In this document: piece by piece, positions 35,212 to 44,264 of the stretch
Numbering within the stretch: position 1 is the first letter of the stretch
Layout of the letters: each line of letters begins with the position of its first letter
NCBI RefSeq assembly: GCF_003339815.1
Contig: NZ_PPTT01000002.1
Location: forward strand, 159,582 to 223,581
DNA length: 64,000 nucleotides
Source of the DNA: Eggerthella sinensis
GTDB taxonomy: Bacteria; Actinomycetota; Coriobacteriia; Coriobacteriales; Eggerthellaceae
Direction: 5' to 3'
The notes under the pieces: model-generated
The model's input: the letters and a program-made list of their open reading frames with translations, nothing else
The model's database searches: none
What the model was told of the DNA's origin: nothing
Translations under genes and position numbers: made by a program

Positions 35212-35265
35212 AAGCGAAAACACCGGATTCGCAGCTGGGGCTGCATCTCGGCTGGAGGGGTTTTC

Positions 35266-36894
35266 ATGTCATCTCGCTCCCACATGCGCACCGCCACCGC
35301 ACCCGCGAAGAGTTCGCCATCGTACGCGCCGCTCGTCGCCCTCATCCTGGCGCAAATCGGCACCACAAGCGACAACGCGGCCATGAACATCGCCGTGGCG
35401 CAACTCTCGACGGAGCTGGGCGCCTCGCTCGGCGACATCCAAGTGGCAACCACCGTGTACGCCCTCGTAGCAGGTGCCTTCATGATTGCCGGCGGCATGC
35501 TGGGCGTCGCCTGGGGTTGGCGACGCACGCTGCGCATCGGCCTCGTGCTTGCCGTCGCCGGCGAGGCGTTCGCCGCGTGCGCACCCGACATGTTGACGTT
35601 CACCTGGGGCGGGCGACTCGTCATGGGCCTGGGAGCCAGTCTCGTCACGCCCGCCGTCCTGGGATTCGTGCCCGGGCTGTTCCAGGGCCGCCGGCGCGCC
35701 ATCGCGTTCGGCGCCATCGCGGGAGCGGCCGCTATCTCCACGCTCTCGCCGCTTGCGCTCGGTGCGCTCATGGACGGCACCGGATTCCGCATCACGTTCG
35801 GCGTGTTGGGCGTCTACTTCGTGCTCGTGCTGCTGAGCACCGTCCTGCTGCCGGCACTGCATGCGGAGGGCCGCAGTGCGCGGCTCGACGGCGTGGGCAC
35901 GGCGCTTGCCGCGCTGGGCTTGGGCCTGTTCCTGTTCGGCGTGTCGCGCATTCCCGCCTGGGGCGTGGTGGCACCCACCACGGGCTGCCCCTTCACCTTG
36001 GCCGGCATCTCGCCCGCCCTGCCGCTGGCCGCCTGCGGTTTGGTGCTGCTCGTCGTGCTCATCCCGGTCGAGCGGCGCGTCGAGCGCGTGCACGGCAGCG
36101 CGCTCATACCGCGCGCATTCATCGAGAGCCGCCCCGTGCGCGCGGGCCTCGTCGCCGTGGCGCTGCCCTTCTTCTACATGGGCGCGCAGGGCATGGTGAT
36201 CACCCCGCATCTGCAGCTCATCGCCGGGTTCACAGCGTTTCAAACCGGCATCTTCTCGCTGCTGTCGGCGCTGCCGATGTTCGTGCTGGCCACCTTCCTG
36301 CCGAAGCTCGCGCCCCACCTGTCGTCCCGCCTGCTCATCCGCGGCGGGTTCGCGACTATGGCCGCCGCGTGCGCGCTCATCGCCGCAGGCGTGACGAACG
36401 GCGGCGTGGGACCCACGCTGTACGCGGGCGTGTGCTTGGGAGGGCTTGGCGTGGGCGCGGTGAACTCGCAGGCGAACAACGCTGTGGCCTCGGCCGTGTC
36501 GGGACGCGACGCGCAGCAGTCGGGCGGCGTGCAGGGTGCGGCCCGCAACGTGGGCATGGCGCTGGGAACGGCCGCCGCGGGCACGTCGCTCTTGCTGGCG
36601 CTGTCCTTCGGCATGGCCTCCGCGCTTCCGTCCGACGCGGTGGACCCGGCCACGCGCCCGCTGTTCATCGAGCAGAGCGCCACCTTCGCAAGCGACGAGT
36701 CGTTCCTCGCCCTCATCGAGCCCTACCAGCTGCCCGCGCAGGAGGCCGACGAGCTCGTCGCCTCCCACGCCAACGTGCAAACCGAGGCCACGCAAATCAC
36801 GTTCATCCTGCTCGGCCTCGTCGTGCTCGTCGGCCTCCTGGGAACGCGCCACCTCGTAGAAACCGCCGTCCCCCGCGAGCCGAGGGAAGGATAG
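35266..36894 (+). CDS. MFS transporter, DHA2-type (paralogue)
   Basis: 542 residues. It is similar throughout to the product of 29468-31150: LILAQIGTTSDNAAMNIA against LIMAQMGTSGDNGALGLA, AFMIAGGMLG, and GAVNSQANNAVASAV against GIVSSHTNNIVALAV. About 14 helices are visible. Presumed to be a proton-driven exporter with unknown substrate. ATG 35266 follows GGAGGGG; the in-frame upstream extension overlaps the promoter and is rejected. A terminator stem begins inside its last codons. Confidence 0.88.
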   Translation: MSSRSHMRTATAPAKSSPSYAPLVALILAQIGTTSDNAAMNIAVAQLSTELGASLGDIQVATTVYALVAGAFMIAGGMLGVAWGWRRTLRIGLVLAVAGEAFAACAPDMLTFTWGGRLVMGLGASLVTPAVLGFVPGLFQGRRRAIAFGAIAGAAAISTLSPLALGALMDGTGFRITFGVLGVYFVLVLLSTVLLPALHAEGRSARLDGVGTALAALGLGLFLFGVSRIPAWGVVAPTTGCPFTLAGISPALPLAACGLVLLVVLIPVERRVERVHGSALIPRAFIESRPVRAGLVAVALPFFYMGAQGMVITPHLQLIAGFTAFQTGIFSLLSALPMFVLATFLPKLAPHLSSRLLIRGGFATMAAACALIAAGVTNGGVGPTLYAGVCLGGLGVGAVNSQANNAVASAVSGRDAQQSGGVQGAARNVGMALGTAAAGTSLLLALSFGMASALPSDAVDPATRPLFIEQSATFASDESFLALIEPYQLPAQEADELVASHANVQTEATQITFILLGLVVLVGLLGTRHLVETAVPREPREG

Positions 36895-36910
36895 GCCGGC
36901 TCGCGGGGGA
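36869..36910. terminator. Bidirectional terminator hairpin overlapping the MFS stop
   Basis: A perfect 14-bp stem TCCCCCGCGAGCCG with its complement and a 14-base loop, between convergent MFS and flavoprotein genes. Confidence 0.75.
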
Positions 36911-36931
36911 ATCGGGGTTTTGCAGGGCCGC

Positions 36932-38599
36932 TTACTTGCCCAGGATCGTATCGACGGCGATGCGCGAGAAGTTCACGCACTCGCTCAAGTTGCCGCCGCC
37001 CTGGTACATGTTGCACCACACCGAGCCGAACTCGCCCGACGAGTACAGGTTCGGGATGGGCTCGCCTTCCCGGTCGAGAATCTGCGCCTTCGCATTGCGC
37101 ACGGGGCCGCCATCCGTGTTGATGAACTCGGGCTCGCAGCGAATCGCGTAGAAGGGCGGCTCTGCAACGGGATACTGCCAGTCGGGCGAGCGGTAGAACT
37201 GGTAGTCCACGCCCTTGTCGCAGCAATCGTTCCACACCGCGACGGTTTGCACGAGCTCGTCGGCGGGCACGTCGATGAGCGCGGCCAGCTCTTCGATGGT
37301 GTCGGCCTTCACGGCCCACCCGTCCTCCACCGGGTCGTTCTCCGTCAGCACGCCCACGCCGCCGCGCACCGCGTTCTCCATGTTGGCCTGATCGAACACG
37401 AACCAGCTGGTTGCCGGCAGCACCACGTGGGGCCACTCGCCGCCGAAGTTGTAGTGGCCGTGACGGCAGCTCGTGGTGGTGGCGATGTCAGCCTCGCCTT
37501 GAGCGTAGTCGTACCAGCTCTGCGACACGACGTAATCCACGTCCATGTAGTAGCGCCGTCCGTGCACGCCCACGGTGATGCCGTATTGCCGGCCGAGCGT
37601 GAACCACGGAGCATGCGCCGAACCGTCGAACTTCATGGCGCCGTTCCACGTGCCGGCCATCGAGTTCATGTGCCAGAAGTCGGCCCCGATGTCGGCGCAT
37701 ATCTTGAACCCGTCGCCCGTGTCGCAGTCGCCCGCCAGATGGTGCGCCGAAGAAATGGACAGGTAGTCCTGCAGCATTGCGGGATTGCGCTCGAAACCGC
37801 CCAGGCACATGATGACGCCCTTGTTCGCCTTCACGGCAACGGGCTTCCCGCCGTCGTCGTACACGGCGCCCAGGATGGCCTTCGTCTCGGGGTCTTGCAC
37901 GAGCTGCGTGAGCGCCGCACCCGTCTTCATGGTGATGACGTCGTCGTGGCTTTGCACCGCGGACAGCATGAAGATGGACACCGTCTTCATCTCCGCACCC
38001 GAGAAGATCAAACGTCCGACGCTCGTGGACGTCTCGAACTCGGGGTACTCGGGCCAGCACGAGATGATGCTGTTGCCGCTGTATTCCGCGTCGCTGCCGC
38101 CCTCGTTCAGCAGATGAGCCTTGCCCGGCTCGAACAGGGTGAAGTCCTCCTCTTTCGCGCCGGCCTGCTTCATGAAGTCCACCGTGCTGGCCATGTAGTC
38201 GACGAAGGTCTCAAGCACGTCGTCCGGCGTGGTGGTGAACGATCCGCGCAGGTCCTTCCAGTATTTCAGGCACCCGTCCTTGTGCTCGGGGTCCGTGTAG
38301 ATGACGCTGCCGCCGCTGAACGGGCTGTTGCCGCTTCCAAGGGGGCTCGTGCCCTTCTCGATGAGCAGGCAGGTTTCGCCGCTGCCCTCAAGGGCAAGCG
38401 CCACCGCAGCGCTGGCGCCCGCCAAGCCGGCACCCACCACCACGACATCGAATTCTTCGTCCCACGTCACGGTTTCGGCCGCGGCCTGCGGCGCGTCCTT
38501 CGCGCCTGCGGCGGAGCATCCCGCCAAGCCGGCCAGTGCGCCCGTTCCCGCAACGAGTGCCGCGCCCCTCAAGAAATTCCTTCTGGTAAGCTCTGACAT
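36932..38599 (-). CDS. Tat-exported FAD-dependent reductase flavoprotein
   Basis: 555 residues. Twin-arginine motif TRRNFLR (5-11), lipobox-like LAGC (Cys28), FAD motif VVVGAGLAG near residue 56 and C-terminal block INTDGGP ... GLYSSGEFGS equivalent. It is the closest relative in the window to 687-2336, sharing GRRYYMD in the substrate loop and the GEWPH and QGGGN blocks. It should reduce an organic acceptor outside the membrane using electrons from an unseen partner. GGAGG precedes ATG 38599. It is divergent from a LysR regulator at 38852, unlike its siblings, which pair with LuxR proteins. Confidence 0.88.
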   Translation of the reverse strand: MSELTRRNFLRGAALVAGTGALAGLAGCSAAGAKDAPQAAAETVTWDEEFDVVVVGAGLAGASAAVALALEGSGETCLLIEKGTSPLGSGNSPFSGGSVIYTDPEHKDGCLKYWKDLRGSFTTTPDDVLETFVDYMASTVDFMKQAGAKEEDFTLFEPGKAHLLNEGGSDAEYSGNSIISCWPEYPEFETSTSVGRLIFSGAEMKTVSIFMLSAVQSHDDVITMKTGAALTQLVQDPETKAILGAVYDDGGKPVAVKANKGVIMCLGGFERNPAMLQDYLSISSAHHLAGDCDTGDGFKICADIGADFWHMNSMAGTWNGAMKFDGSAHAPWFTLGRQYGITVGVHGRRYYMDVDYVVSQSWYDYAQGEADIATTTSCRHGHYNFGGEWPHVVLPATSWFVFDQANMENAVRGGVGVLTENDPVEDGWAVKADTIEELAALIDVPADELVQTVAVWNDCCDKGVDYQFYRSPDWQYPVAEPPFYAIRCEPEFINTDGGPVRNAKAQILDREGEPIPNLYSSGEFGSVWCNMYQGGGNLSECVNFSRIAVDTILGK

Positions 38600-38652
38600 C
38601 TCTGCCTCCTTCTCGCCGCCGCTCGGGCGGCTCCCTTGGGTTTTCCCCTGGT

Positions 38653-38696
38653 CAAAGCATACCGACCGCGCGCGGTGTCGGAGAAATAATGCTTTG
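38653..38696. promoter_or_regulatory. Nested inverted repeats between flavoprotein and LysR genes
   Basis: CAAAGCAT (38653-38660) and ATGCTTTG (38689-38696) enclose CCGAC/GTCGG (38662-38666, 38677-38681), which encloses the palindrome CCGCGCGCGG. It is a candidate LysR operator in the divergent region. Confidence 0.5.
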
Positions 38697-38851
38697 GAGA
38701 CAAGGGAGCGCGCGCCGTTTGGAGGTCATGCGCATTCGTTATGGCCCCCACAGCCCTGCGGCGCGTTTTCCCGAAGGAGGTTGGCGAAAGCCGCTCGCGA
38801 CCTCGTGGTATACTGCACGCGAGGGAGCGATGCGTACGGGGAGGGAGCCGC

Positions 38852-39781
38852 GTGAACATCGAGCATCTGTGTGAATTCATCGAGCTGTCGAGGCAGCTGA
38901 ACTTCACATCGACGGCAAAAACGCTGCACATGACCCAGCCGGCGCTGTCCAACCACGTCCGCGCGCTCGAGCGCGAAACGGGCGTGCTGCTCATCGAGCG
39001 TGCCGCGAACGACCGCACGCGCCTGACGCCCGCCGGCCAATGCTTCCTCGACACCGCCCTGGAAATCGTTGCGCTGCACGACGACCTGCTGCCGCGGCTG
39101 CAAACCCTCCAGCAGAACGCCGAGGGCAAGATTGTCATCCGGTCGCCGCGCCACGAGTACAGCGCACCGTTGCTCAACTACATCTACGAGTTTCAGAAGA
39201 TCCACGCCCATATCGACGTGGTCATCTGCCCATGGGCAGACATCGACGGCATCGAGGACGTCGCATCGGGCAAGGTGGATTGCGCCTACCTGGGATACGC
39301 CGACTACGAGGACGAGGAGCTGCAAAGGAAGCACCAGGTGGAGCTCGTCCCCTACACCGAGACGGAGCTGCTGCTGTGGGTGGACAAGTCCCATCCGCTT
39401 GCCGCCATCCCGCACCCCTGCATCGACGACCTCAACGGGCACACGCTGCTCATACCCGCCAACATGAAGCACGATTCCTGGAACGCCTGCATCACCGGCA
39501 CGGTGAAGCGCAACAACCTGCGCTGCGCCATCAACGAGCGCTACTGCGACTCGCTCGAAGACCTCGCGCTCAACAAGGCGCTTCCCGAAGACGTGCTGCT
39601 GTGCGATGCGAGCCTGCTCACCTTTCCACCGTTCCAGCTGCGGGACGATCGCGTCACGCTGCACTTCTCTCCCCGCGTGTTCGGGCCCGTGTCCATCTGC
39701 CACAAGCTCGACGAGGACAATCCCGCCATGGTGCTGTTCGCCGATTTCCTCAGCCGCAAGTATCAACCCGCAGAGCGGTAA
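38852..39781 (+). CDS. LysR-family transcriptional regulator
   Basis: 309 residues from a GTG (VNIEHLCEFIELSRQLNF) with GAGGGAG upstream. The winged HTH spans residues 1-60 (TAKTLHMTQPALSNHVRALERETG), followed by an effector-binding domain. It is divergent from the Tat flavoprotein at 36932-38599, so it probably controls that gene in response to its acceptor. The in-frame ATG further upstream would add an Arg-rich leader inside the control region. Confidence 0.9.
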   Translation: MNIEHLCEFIELSRQLNFTSTAKTLHMTQPALSNHVRALERETGVLLIERAANDRTRLTPAGQCFLDTALEIVALHDDLLPRLQTLQQNAEGKIVIRSPRHEYSAPLLNYIYEFQKIHAHIDVVICPWADIDGIEDVASGKVDCAYLGYADYEDEELQRKHQVELVPYTETELLLWVDKSHPLAAIPHPCIDDLNGHTLLIPANMKHDSWNACITGTVKRNNLRCAINERYCDSLEDLALNKALPEDVLLCDASLLTFPPFQLRDDRVTLHFSPRVFGPVSICHKLDEDNPAMVLFADFLSRKYQPAER

Positions 39782-39791
39782 GAGCCCGTTC

Positions 39792-40124
39792 CTACAAGTA
39801 GCCTGCTTGCAGCAGCTTCTTGCAGAGGGTGACCGACAGGCCGTGCCACGAGGTGGGCGTGGCGTCAGGGTCGGACGCCACCAGCATCGACGCGAGCGAC
39901 GACAGCACGGGGACCTTCGTTCCCCAGGGCACGAACGCCTGCTCCTCGGCCGCCGGCACCTCGGCAACCACGGTCACGTCCACGGTGGTGGCCGCCGCGT
40001 GCGGCGGCGCCATCAGGCGCCCGGTCACCATGCAGCACGCGCCCAGCATCAAGGTCGCCACCAGCACGATGCACAGCACGCCGCGCGTTGAGTGGATGAA
40101 GTCCTGGAAGATGACGTTGTGCAT
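39792..40124 (-). CDS. Small membrane-anchored or lipoprotein-like protein
   Basis: 110 residues. One hydrophobic segment (about 15-33) ends in LMLGACC, which could be a lipobox or a plain signal anchor. The rest is Ala/Val-rich and extracytoplasmic. I do not recognise the family. GGAGG lies upstream of ATG 40124, and a 9-bp-arm palindrome sits just before that. It is convergent with the LysR gene, with a 10-base gap. Confidence 0.65.
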   Translation of the reverse strand: MHNVIFQDFIHSTRGVLCIVLVATLMLGACCMVTGRLMAPPHAAATTVDVTVVAEVPAAEEQAFVPWGTKVPVLSSLASMLVASDPDATPTSWHGLSVTLCKKLLQAGYL

Positions 40125-40143
40125 GATATACCTCCGATGCCGT

Positions 40144-40166
40144 TATACTATGCTTCACATAGTATA
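40144..40166. promoter_or_regulatory. Palindromic operator before the 110-residue gene
   Basis: TATACTATG (40144-40152) and CATAGTATA (40158-40166) with a 5-base spacer. It contains possible minus-strand -10 sequences, so a bound protein would block transcription. Confidence 0.6.
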
Positions 40167-40191
40167 TGAGGTCGCAGAGTATTGCAAGCAT

Positions 40192-40219
40192 AAAAAAAGC
40201 CGGCACGCGAGGTGCCGGC
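40192..40219 (-). terminator. Rho-independent terminator of the UMF1-type MFS gene
   Basis: On the minus strand, an 8-bp GC stem (GCCGGCAC/GTGCCGGC) with 5-base loop is followed by seven Ts. Confidence 0.92.
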
Positions 40220-40257
40220 GCTGCAAAACGAAACCGCGGGACGCAGAGCCAGCCGCC

Positions 40258-41484
40258 CTACCCCTTCTTGTCGGGCATCCGCAGCAGCAGCACGAAGCCC
40301 AGCACGAACAGCACGGCGATGCTCAGCACGCCCAGCGACGAATTCCCCGTGATCTGCGTGAAAATGCTCACCAAAAACGTGCCCATGACGGCGGCGTACT
40401 TCCCGAAGATGTCGAAGAAGCCGTAGTACTCGTTCGCGTGCTCCTTCGGAATGAGCTTGCCGAACTCCGAGCGCGACAGCGCCTGGATGCCGCCCTGGAA
40501 CAGCCCCACGCAAATCGCGAGAATCCAGAACTCCACGGCCTCGCGCAGGAAGAACGCCGCGAACAGCGTGATGCAGAAGTACGCGCCGATGGCCACGAGC
40601 AGCATGCGCTTCGTGCCGAACTTCGTGGACAGGCGCCCATAGGCGATGGCCGAGGGGAACGCCACGAACTGCGTCACCAGCAGCGCCAGCACCAGCTGCG
40701 TCGCGTCGATGCCGAGGTCGGTGCCGTAGCTCGTCGACATCTTGATGATGGTGTGCACGCCGTCGATGTAGCAGAAGAACGCCAGCATGAACAAGCGCAG
40801 GCGGCGGTCCTTCCAGATGCGTTTGAGCGTGCGCCACAAACCCGAGAACGTGTCGCGCAGCAGGTGCGTCGCGCGTTCCTTGTAGTGCGTCTGATGCACG
40901 TCGCGGATGAGCGGGATGCTGAACGCCACCCACCACACGGCCGTGATGAGGAAGGCGATTTTCATGCCGATGTCCATGGGAATGCCGACGGACGGCCCGA
41001 GCAGCACCACCACGAGGCACAGGATGAACGGCACGCACGAGCCGATGTAGCCCCAGGCGTACCCCTGCGACGACACTTCGTCGTAGCGCTCGTCGGTGGT
41101 GGCGTCCACGAGGAACGCGTCGTAGAACACCATCGAGCCGTTCAGCATGATGGACGCAACGACGTAGATGATGAGGAACGCGAGCGCCGTCGTGGGAATG
41201 CCCAACGCGGCCAGCGCGATGGCGCCTGTGCCCACGGTGCCCACGAAGAACTTCTTCTTGTTGCCCTTGAGGTCGGCCAGGCTGCCCAGCACGGGCATGA
41301 GCAGCGCCAGCAGCAGCGAGGCCACCGTCTCGGCGTAGCCCCATGCCACCACCACCGACGAACCGGGCTCGGCCAGCGTCTTGAAGTACACGGGAATGAG
41401 CGCGGTAGCAAGGAGCACGAACGCCGAATTGCCCACATCGTAGAGAATCCAGCTTCGCTCTTTCTTGGTCAGCTTGCCTACCAT
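40258..41484 (-). CDS. UMF1/Atg22-type MFS transporter
   Basis: 408 residues, about 12 helices. The opening KKERSWILYDVGNSAFVLL is the hallmark of the UMF1 (Atg22-like) family, with LSRSEFGKLIPKE and NEYYGFFDIFGKYAAVMG near the end. In yeast Atg22 exports amino acids; the bacterial role is unknown. ATG 41484 is chosen at the family start with GAGAGG upstream. It is followed by a clear rho-independent terminator. Confidence 0.9.
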   Translation of the reverse strand: MVGKLTKKERSWILYDVGNSAFVLLATALIPVYFKTLAEPGSSVVVAWGYAETVASLLLALLMPVLGSLADLKGNKKKFFVGTVGTGAIALAALGIPTTALAFLIIYVVASIMLNGSMVFYDAFLVDATTDERYDEVSSQGYAWGYIGSCVPFILCLVVVLLGPSVGIPMDIGMKIAFLITAVWWVAFSIPLIRDVHQTHYKERATHLLRDTFSGLWRTLKRIWKDRRLRLFMLAFFCYIDGVHTIIKMSTSYGTDLGIDATQLVLALLVTQFVAFPSAIAYGRLSTKFGTKRMLLVAIGAYFCITLFAAFFLREAVEFWILAICVGLFQGGIQALSRSEFGKLIPKEHANEYYGFFDIFGKYAAVMGTFLVSIFTQITGNSSLGVLSIAVLFVLGFVLLLRMPDKKG

Positions 41485-41628
41485 GGTCGCGCCTCTCGTC
41501 TCGATTACGTCAACTTGGGAAACCTTCTTCACAAGTGCGAAACCGAAGGTTAACAAGTCCCCGCTCATTGTATATGATAGCGCGTAGCGTCACCGGTAAA
41601 ATTCAAGTCAGAACGGAGCGTCACCTCC

Positions 41629-42612
41629 ATGCCCGCACTCATAACTCACGATTTCTTCGGGCGCGACGTCTACGACCGCCTGTACACCTTCATCGGGGGC
41701 TCGCGCGATGAAGCCGAGGCCTTCCTCCTGGGCAACCAGGGCCCCGACCCTCTGTTCTACACGGTGCTCAGCCCTCAGCTGCGCGAACACAACCGCCTGG
41801 GCTCCACCATGCACAACAAGAAGCCGAGCGAGCTGCTGGCCGCCCTCAAGAACTCCCTGAGCATCCTGGGCAGCGCCGAGCAGGAAGTGGGCCGTGCCTA
41901 CGCGCTGGGATTCCTGTGCCATTACACGCTGGACTCCACCATGCACCCGTTCGTGTTCTTCCACGAATACCAGGTGTGCGACGCCGGCGAACCCGGCCTG
42001 TCGCGCGCCGATGGCAGCGAGGTGCACGGCGTCATCGAGAGCGAGCTCGACGAGCTCGTGCTGTTCGAGAAGCGTGCCGAAACCGTGGCCACGTTCAACC
42101 CGTCCGCCGAAATCCTCAACGCGAGCGACTTCGTGCTGCGCATCATCTCCAAGATGTACGCCTACGTGGCCCTCACCGTGTACGGCGAGATCATCCCCGC
42201 CACCATGTTCGAGACGGCCGTCAAAGACTTCCGCATCGCGCAGCGCCTGTTCTACTCCCCCTCGGGCCGCAAGCGCGCCATCATCGGCCGCGTCGAAGAA
42301 CTGCTGCGCCCCTACTCGTTCTACCGCTCCATGAGCCACCGCCCCGTCGCGCTCACGACGAGCCAGTTCGACAACCGCGCTCACGAGGCGTGGGAGAACC
42401 CGTTCACGGGCGAGGTGCGCACGGTGGGCTTCTGGGACCTGTTCGACGAGGCGCTTGAGAAGGCGCAGGACAACCTGTTCGCGTTCGACGAGGACACCTT
42501 CGACCTCGCGGCCGCTCGAGAGATCACGCACGAGCTGGACTTCTCGGGTGAGCCCGTGGTGGCCCTCGTCGTGTCGGTGGAGGACGGCGCCCGCGTCGCC
42601 GACGAAGCTTAG
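41629..42612 (+). CDS. Zinc-dependent phospholipase C-like protein
   Basis: 327 residues. The N-terminus (MPALITHDFFGRDVY) and the His/Asp-rich LGNQGPDPLFY, GFLCHYTLDSTMHPF and FHEY blocks match the Zn_dep_PLPC family, related to clostridial alpha-toxin-type phospholipases. There is no signal peptide, so it is probably cytoplasmic and not a secreted toxin. The gap to the TRIC-like gene is 6 bases, so they form an operon. The substrate is unproven. Confidence 0.82.
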   Translation: MPALITHDFFGRDVYDRLYTFIGGSRDEAEAFLLGNQGPDPLFYTVLSPQLREHNRLGSTMHNKKPSELLAALKNSLSILGSAEQEVGRAYALGFLCHYTLDSTMHPFVFFHEYQVCDAGEPGLSRADGSEVHGVIESELDELVLFEKRAETVATFNPSAEILNASDFVLRIISKMYAYVALTVYGEIIPATMFETAVKDFRIAQRLFYSPSGRKRAIIGRVEELLRPYSFYRSMSHRPVALTTSQFDNRAHEAWENPFTGEVRTVGFWDLFDEALEKAQDNLFAFDEDTFDLAAAREITHELDFSGEPVVALVVSVEDGARVADEA

Positions 42613-42618
42613 CGCCCC

Positions 42619-43566
42619 ATGCTGGACGTTGCCCTCACCATCCCCTTCTGGCTGGAAATGGCCGCTGCGTTGACCGGCGGCCTGTCCGGCGCCATGAGCG
42701 CCGTGCGCGGGCGCTTCGACATATTCGGCGTGGTGTGCATCGCCATCATCACCGGATTGGCCGGCGGCATCCTGCGCGACATCCTGTTGCAGAACTACGG
42801 CATTTACGCGTTTCAGAAGCCCACGCTCATCATCGCCTGCGCCATCGCGGGCGTGGTGGTGTTCTACTTCGGCAAGCTGGCCACCTACCTCGACCCCATC
42901 GTCGATTTGCTGGACAACCTCTCGGTTGCCCTGTGGGCCGTCATCAGCGTGAGCAAGAGCCTGTCGGCGGGGCTCGACATCATCCCGTCCATCATCCTGG
43001 GCACCATCACCGCTGTGGGCGGCGGCATCCTGCGCGACATCATGATGAACCGCGAGCCCGAGGCGTTCCAAGCCGGCGCGCTGTACGGCAGCGCGGCGCT
43101 CATCGGCTGCATCGCCTACGCGCTCATGAGCCAGAACCACATCCTGGACAACTATGCGGCCCTCACCTGCGTCGTGCTCGTGCTGGGGCTGCGCTACGCG
43201 TCGCTGTTCTTCGGATGGCGTACAAGCCCGCCCCGCGACTACTCCGACGTGGTCACGCGCGTGGTGTCGCGCCCGGTGAAGTCGGTGGCCCGCCGCGTAC
43301 GCCCGCCGAAGGGCAAGGTGGAGCGCGACAAAGAGCGTCACGGCTACGAGAAGCTGCGCATATTCTGGGCGCGCCTCAACGGCGAGCACGTGCCGAAGAG
43401 GAACCTGGAAGGCAATGCCCCCGCCAACGCCACCACCTCGGTGGACGTCCCCGGCATCGACGTGGTGGACCCGAGCGACCGCATCGTCGTGAACCGCGAG
43501 GAATTCCGCCGCATCACCGGCGCCGGAGAAGACGAGCCCTCCGACCCCTTCGAGCCGCGCAGCTAG
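42619..43566 (+). CDS. TRIC / UPF0126 family cation channel protein
   Basis: 315 residues. Two tandem three-helix UPF0126 repeats, each with the GGGILRD-type motif (AGGILRDILLQN and GGGILRDIMMN), plus a seventh helix. An unusually long cytoplasmic C-terminal tail (about 110 residues, basic then acidic) is not typical of the 200-residue family. Bacterial TRIC homologues conduct K+. It is the second gene of the operon with the phospholipase-like gene. Confidence 0.88.
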   Translation: MLDVALTIPFWLEMAAALTGGLSGAMSAVRGRFDIFGVVCIAIITGLAGGILRDILLQNYGIYAFQKPTLIIACAIAGVVVFYFGKLATYLDPIVDLLDNLSVALWAVISVSKSLSAGLDIIPSIILGTITAVGGGILRDIMMNREPEAFQAGALYGSAALIGCIAYALMSQNHILDNYAALTCVVLVLGLRYASLFFGWRTSPPRDYSDVVTRVVSRPVKSVARRVRPPKGKVERDKERHGYEKLRIFWARLNGEHVPKRNLEGNAPANATTSVDVPGIDVVDPSDRIVVNREEFRRITGAGEDEPSDPFEPRS

Positions 43567-43585
43567 AATGCGGCGCGGCATCGGC

Positions 43586-43617
43586 ATGCTCCTTCGGCCG
43601 GTTGGCCGAAGGAGCAT
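43586..43617. terminator. Bidirectional terminator hairpin
   Basis: A perfect 14-bp stem ATGCTCCTTCGGCC with its complement and 4-base loop, between convergent TRIC and DUF47 genes. Confidence 0.8.
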
Positions 43618-44246
43618 CACGCGTTCTTCAGCAAGATCCCGCCCATGGTGTCGGCAACGTGTTCGCAGGCGTCGCAGCACTTCTCCATGCGGTCGAAAAT
43701 GCGCCACCACATCACCGTGGTCAGGGGGTCGACCCCCTTTTCCTCGCTCAGACAGCGATTCACCTTGATGTACAGGCGGTCGCCCCGCTCTTCGTACGTG
43801 TTCACGTCGATGATGAGCTCGCGGAACGTCTTGGACTTCTTGAAGTTGCGGAAGTCGTTCATCGCCTTCTCGAGCGCCTTGCAACTCTTCTTGATGAGCT
43901 TCGCGAACTCGCGGGCGTGCTCGTGCATATCGAGCACCGGGTACATGTGGAAGCACAGCACGACGTCTTCGATGTAGTCGATGAGGTTGTCGAGGGCCTG
44001 CGTCAACTCGATGATGTCGTCGCGCTCGATGGGCGTGATGAAGTCGTGCGCAAGGCGCTGGTAGACGGCGTGGGCGTACTTGTCGCTCTCGTTCTCCAGC
44101 GTATGGGCGCGCTCCATCGCGTCGGCAACCGCATCCTTCGAACCGTAGTTGTCGATGACCTCAAGCAGCAGCTCGGCTTCGAGCACGGCGGCGGCCGCTT
44201 GCTTCTCGAACAGATCGAAGTAGCTGAACTTCTCCTTCTTGCCCAT
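43617..44246 (-). CDS. DUF47 / PhoU-like phosphate transport regulator (copy B)
   Basis: 209 residues, all helical, with the DUF47 features YFDLFEKQAA, LTQALDNLIDYIEDV and IFDRMEKCCDACEHVAD. Proteins of this family accompany PiT phosphate carriers and are thought to gate them. It is paralogous to the gene just upstream (44265-44894) and lies third in the PiT operon. Confidence 0.9.
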   Translation of the reverse strand: MGKKEKFSYFDLFEKQAAAAVLEAELLLEVIDNYGSKDAVADAMERAHTLENESDKYAHAVYQRLAHDFITPIERDDIIELTQALDNLIDYIEDVVLCFHMYPVLDMHEHAREFAKLIKKSCKALEKAMNDFRNFKKSKTFRELIIDVNTYEERGDRLYIKVNRCLSEEKGVDPLTTVMWWRIFDRMEKCCDACEHVADTMGGILLKNA

Positions 44247-44264
44247 GAGGCCCCCTTCGGCTTT

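Noticed and set aside
32003..35386. A 1127-residue plus-strand open frame
   Set aside because: A shadow of the amidohydrolase and the PRD regulator, with Arg-rich low-complexity composition and no ribosome site.
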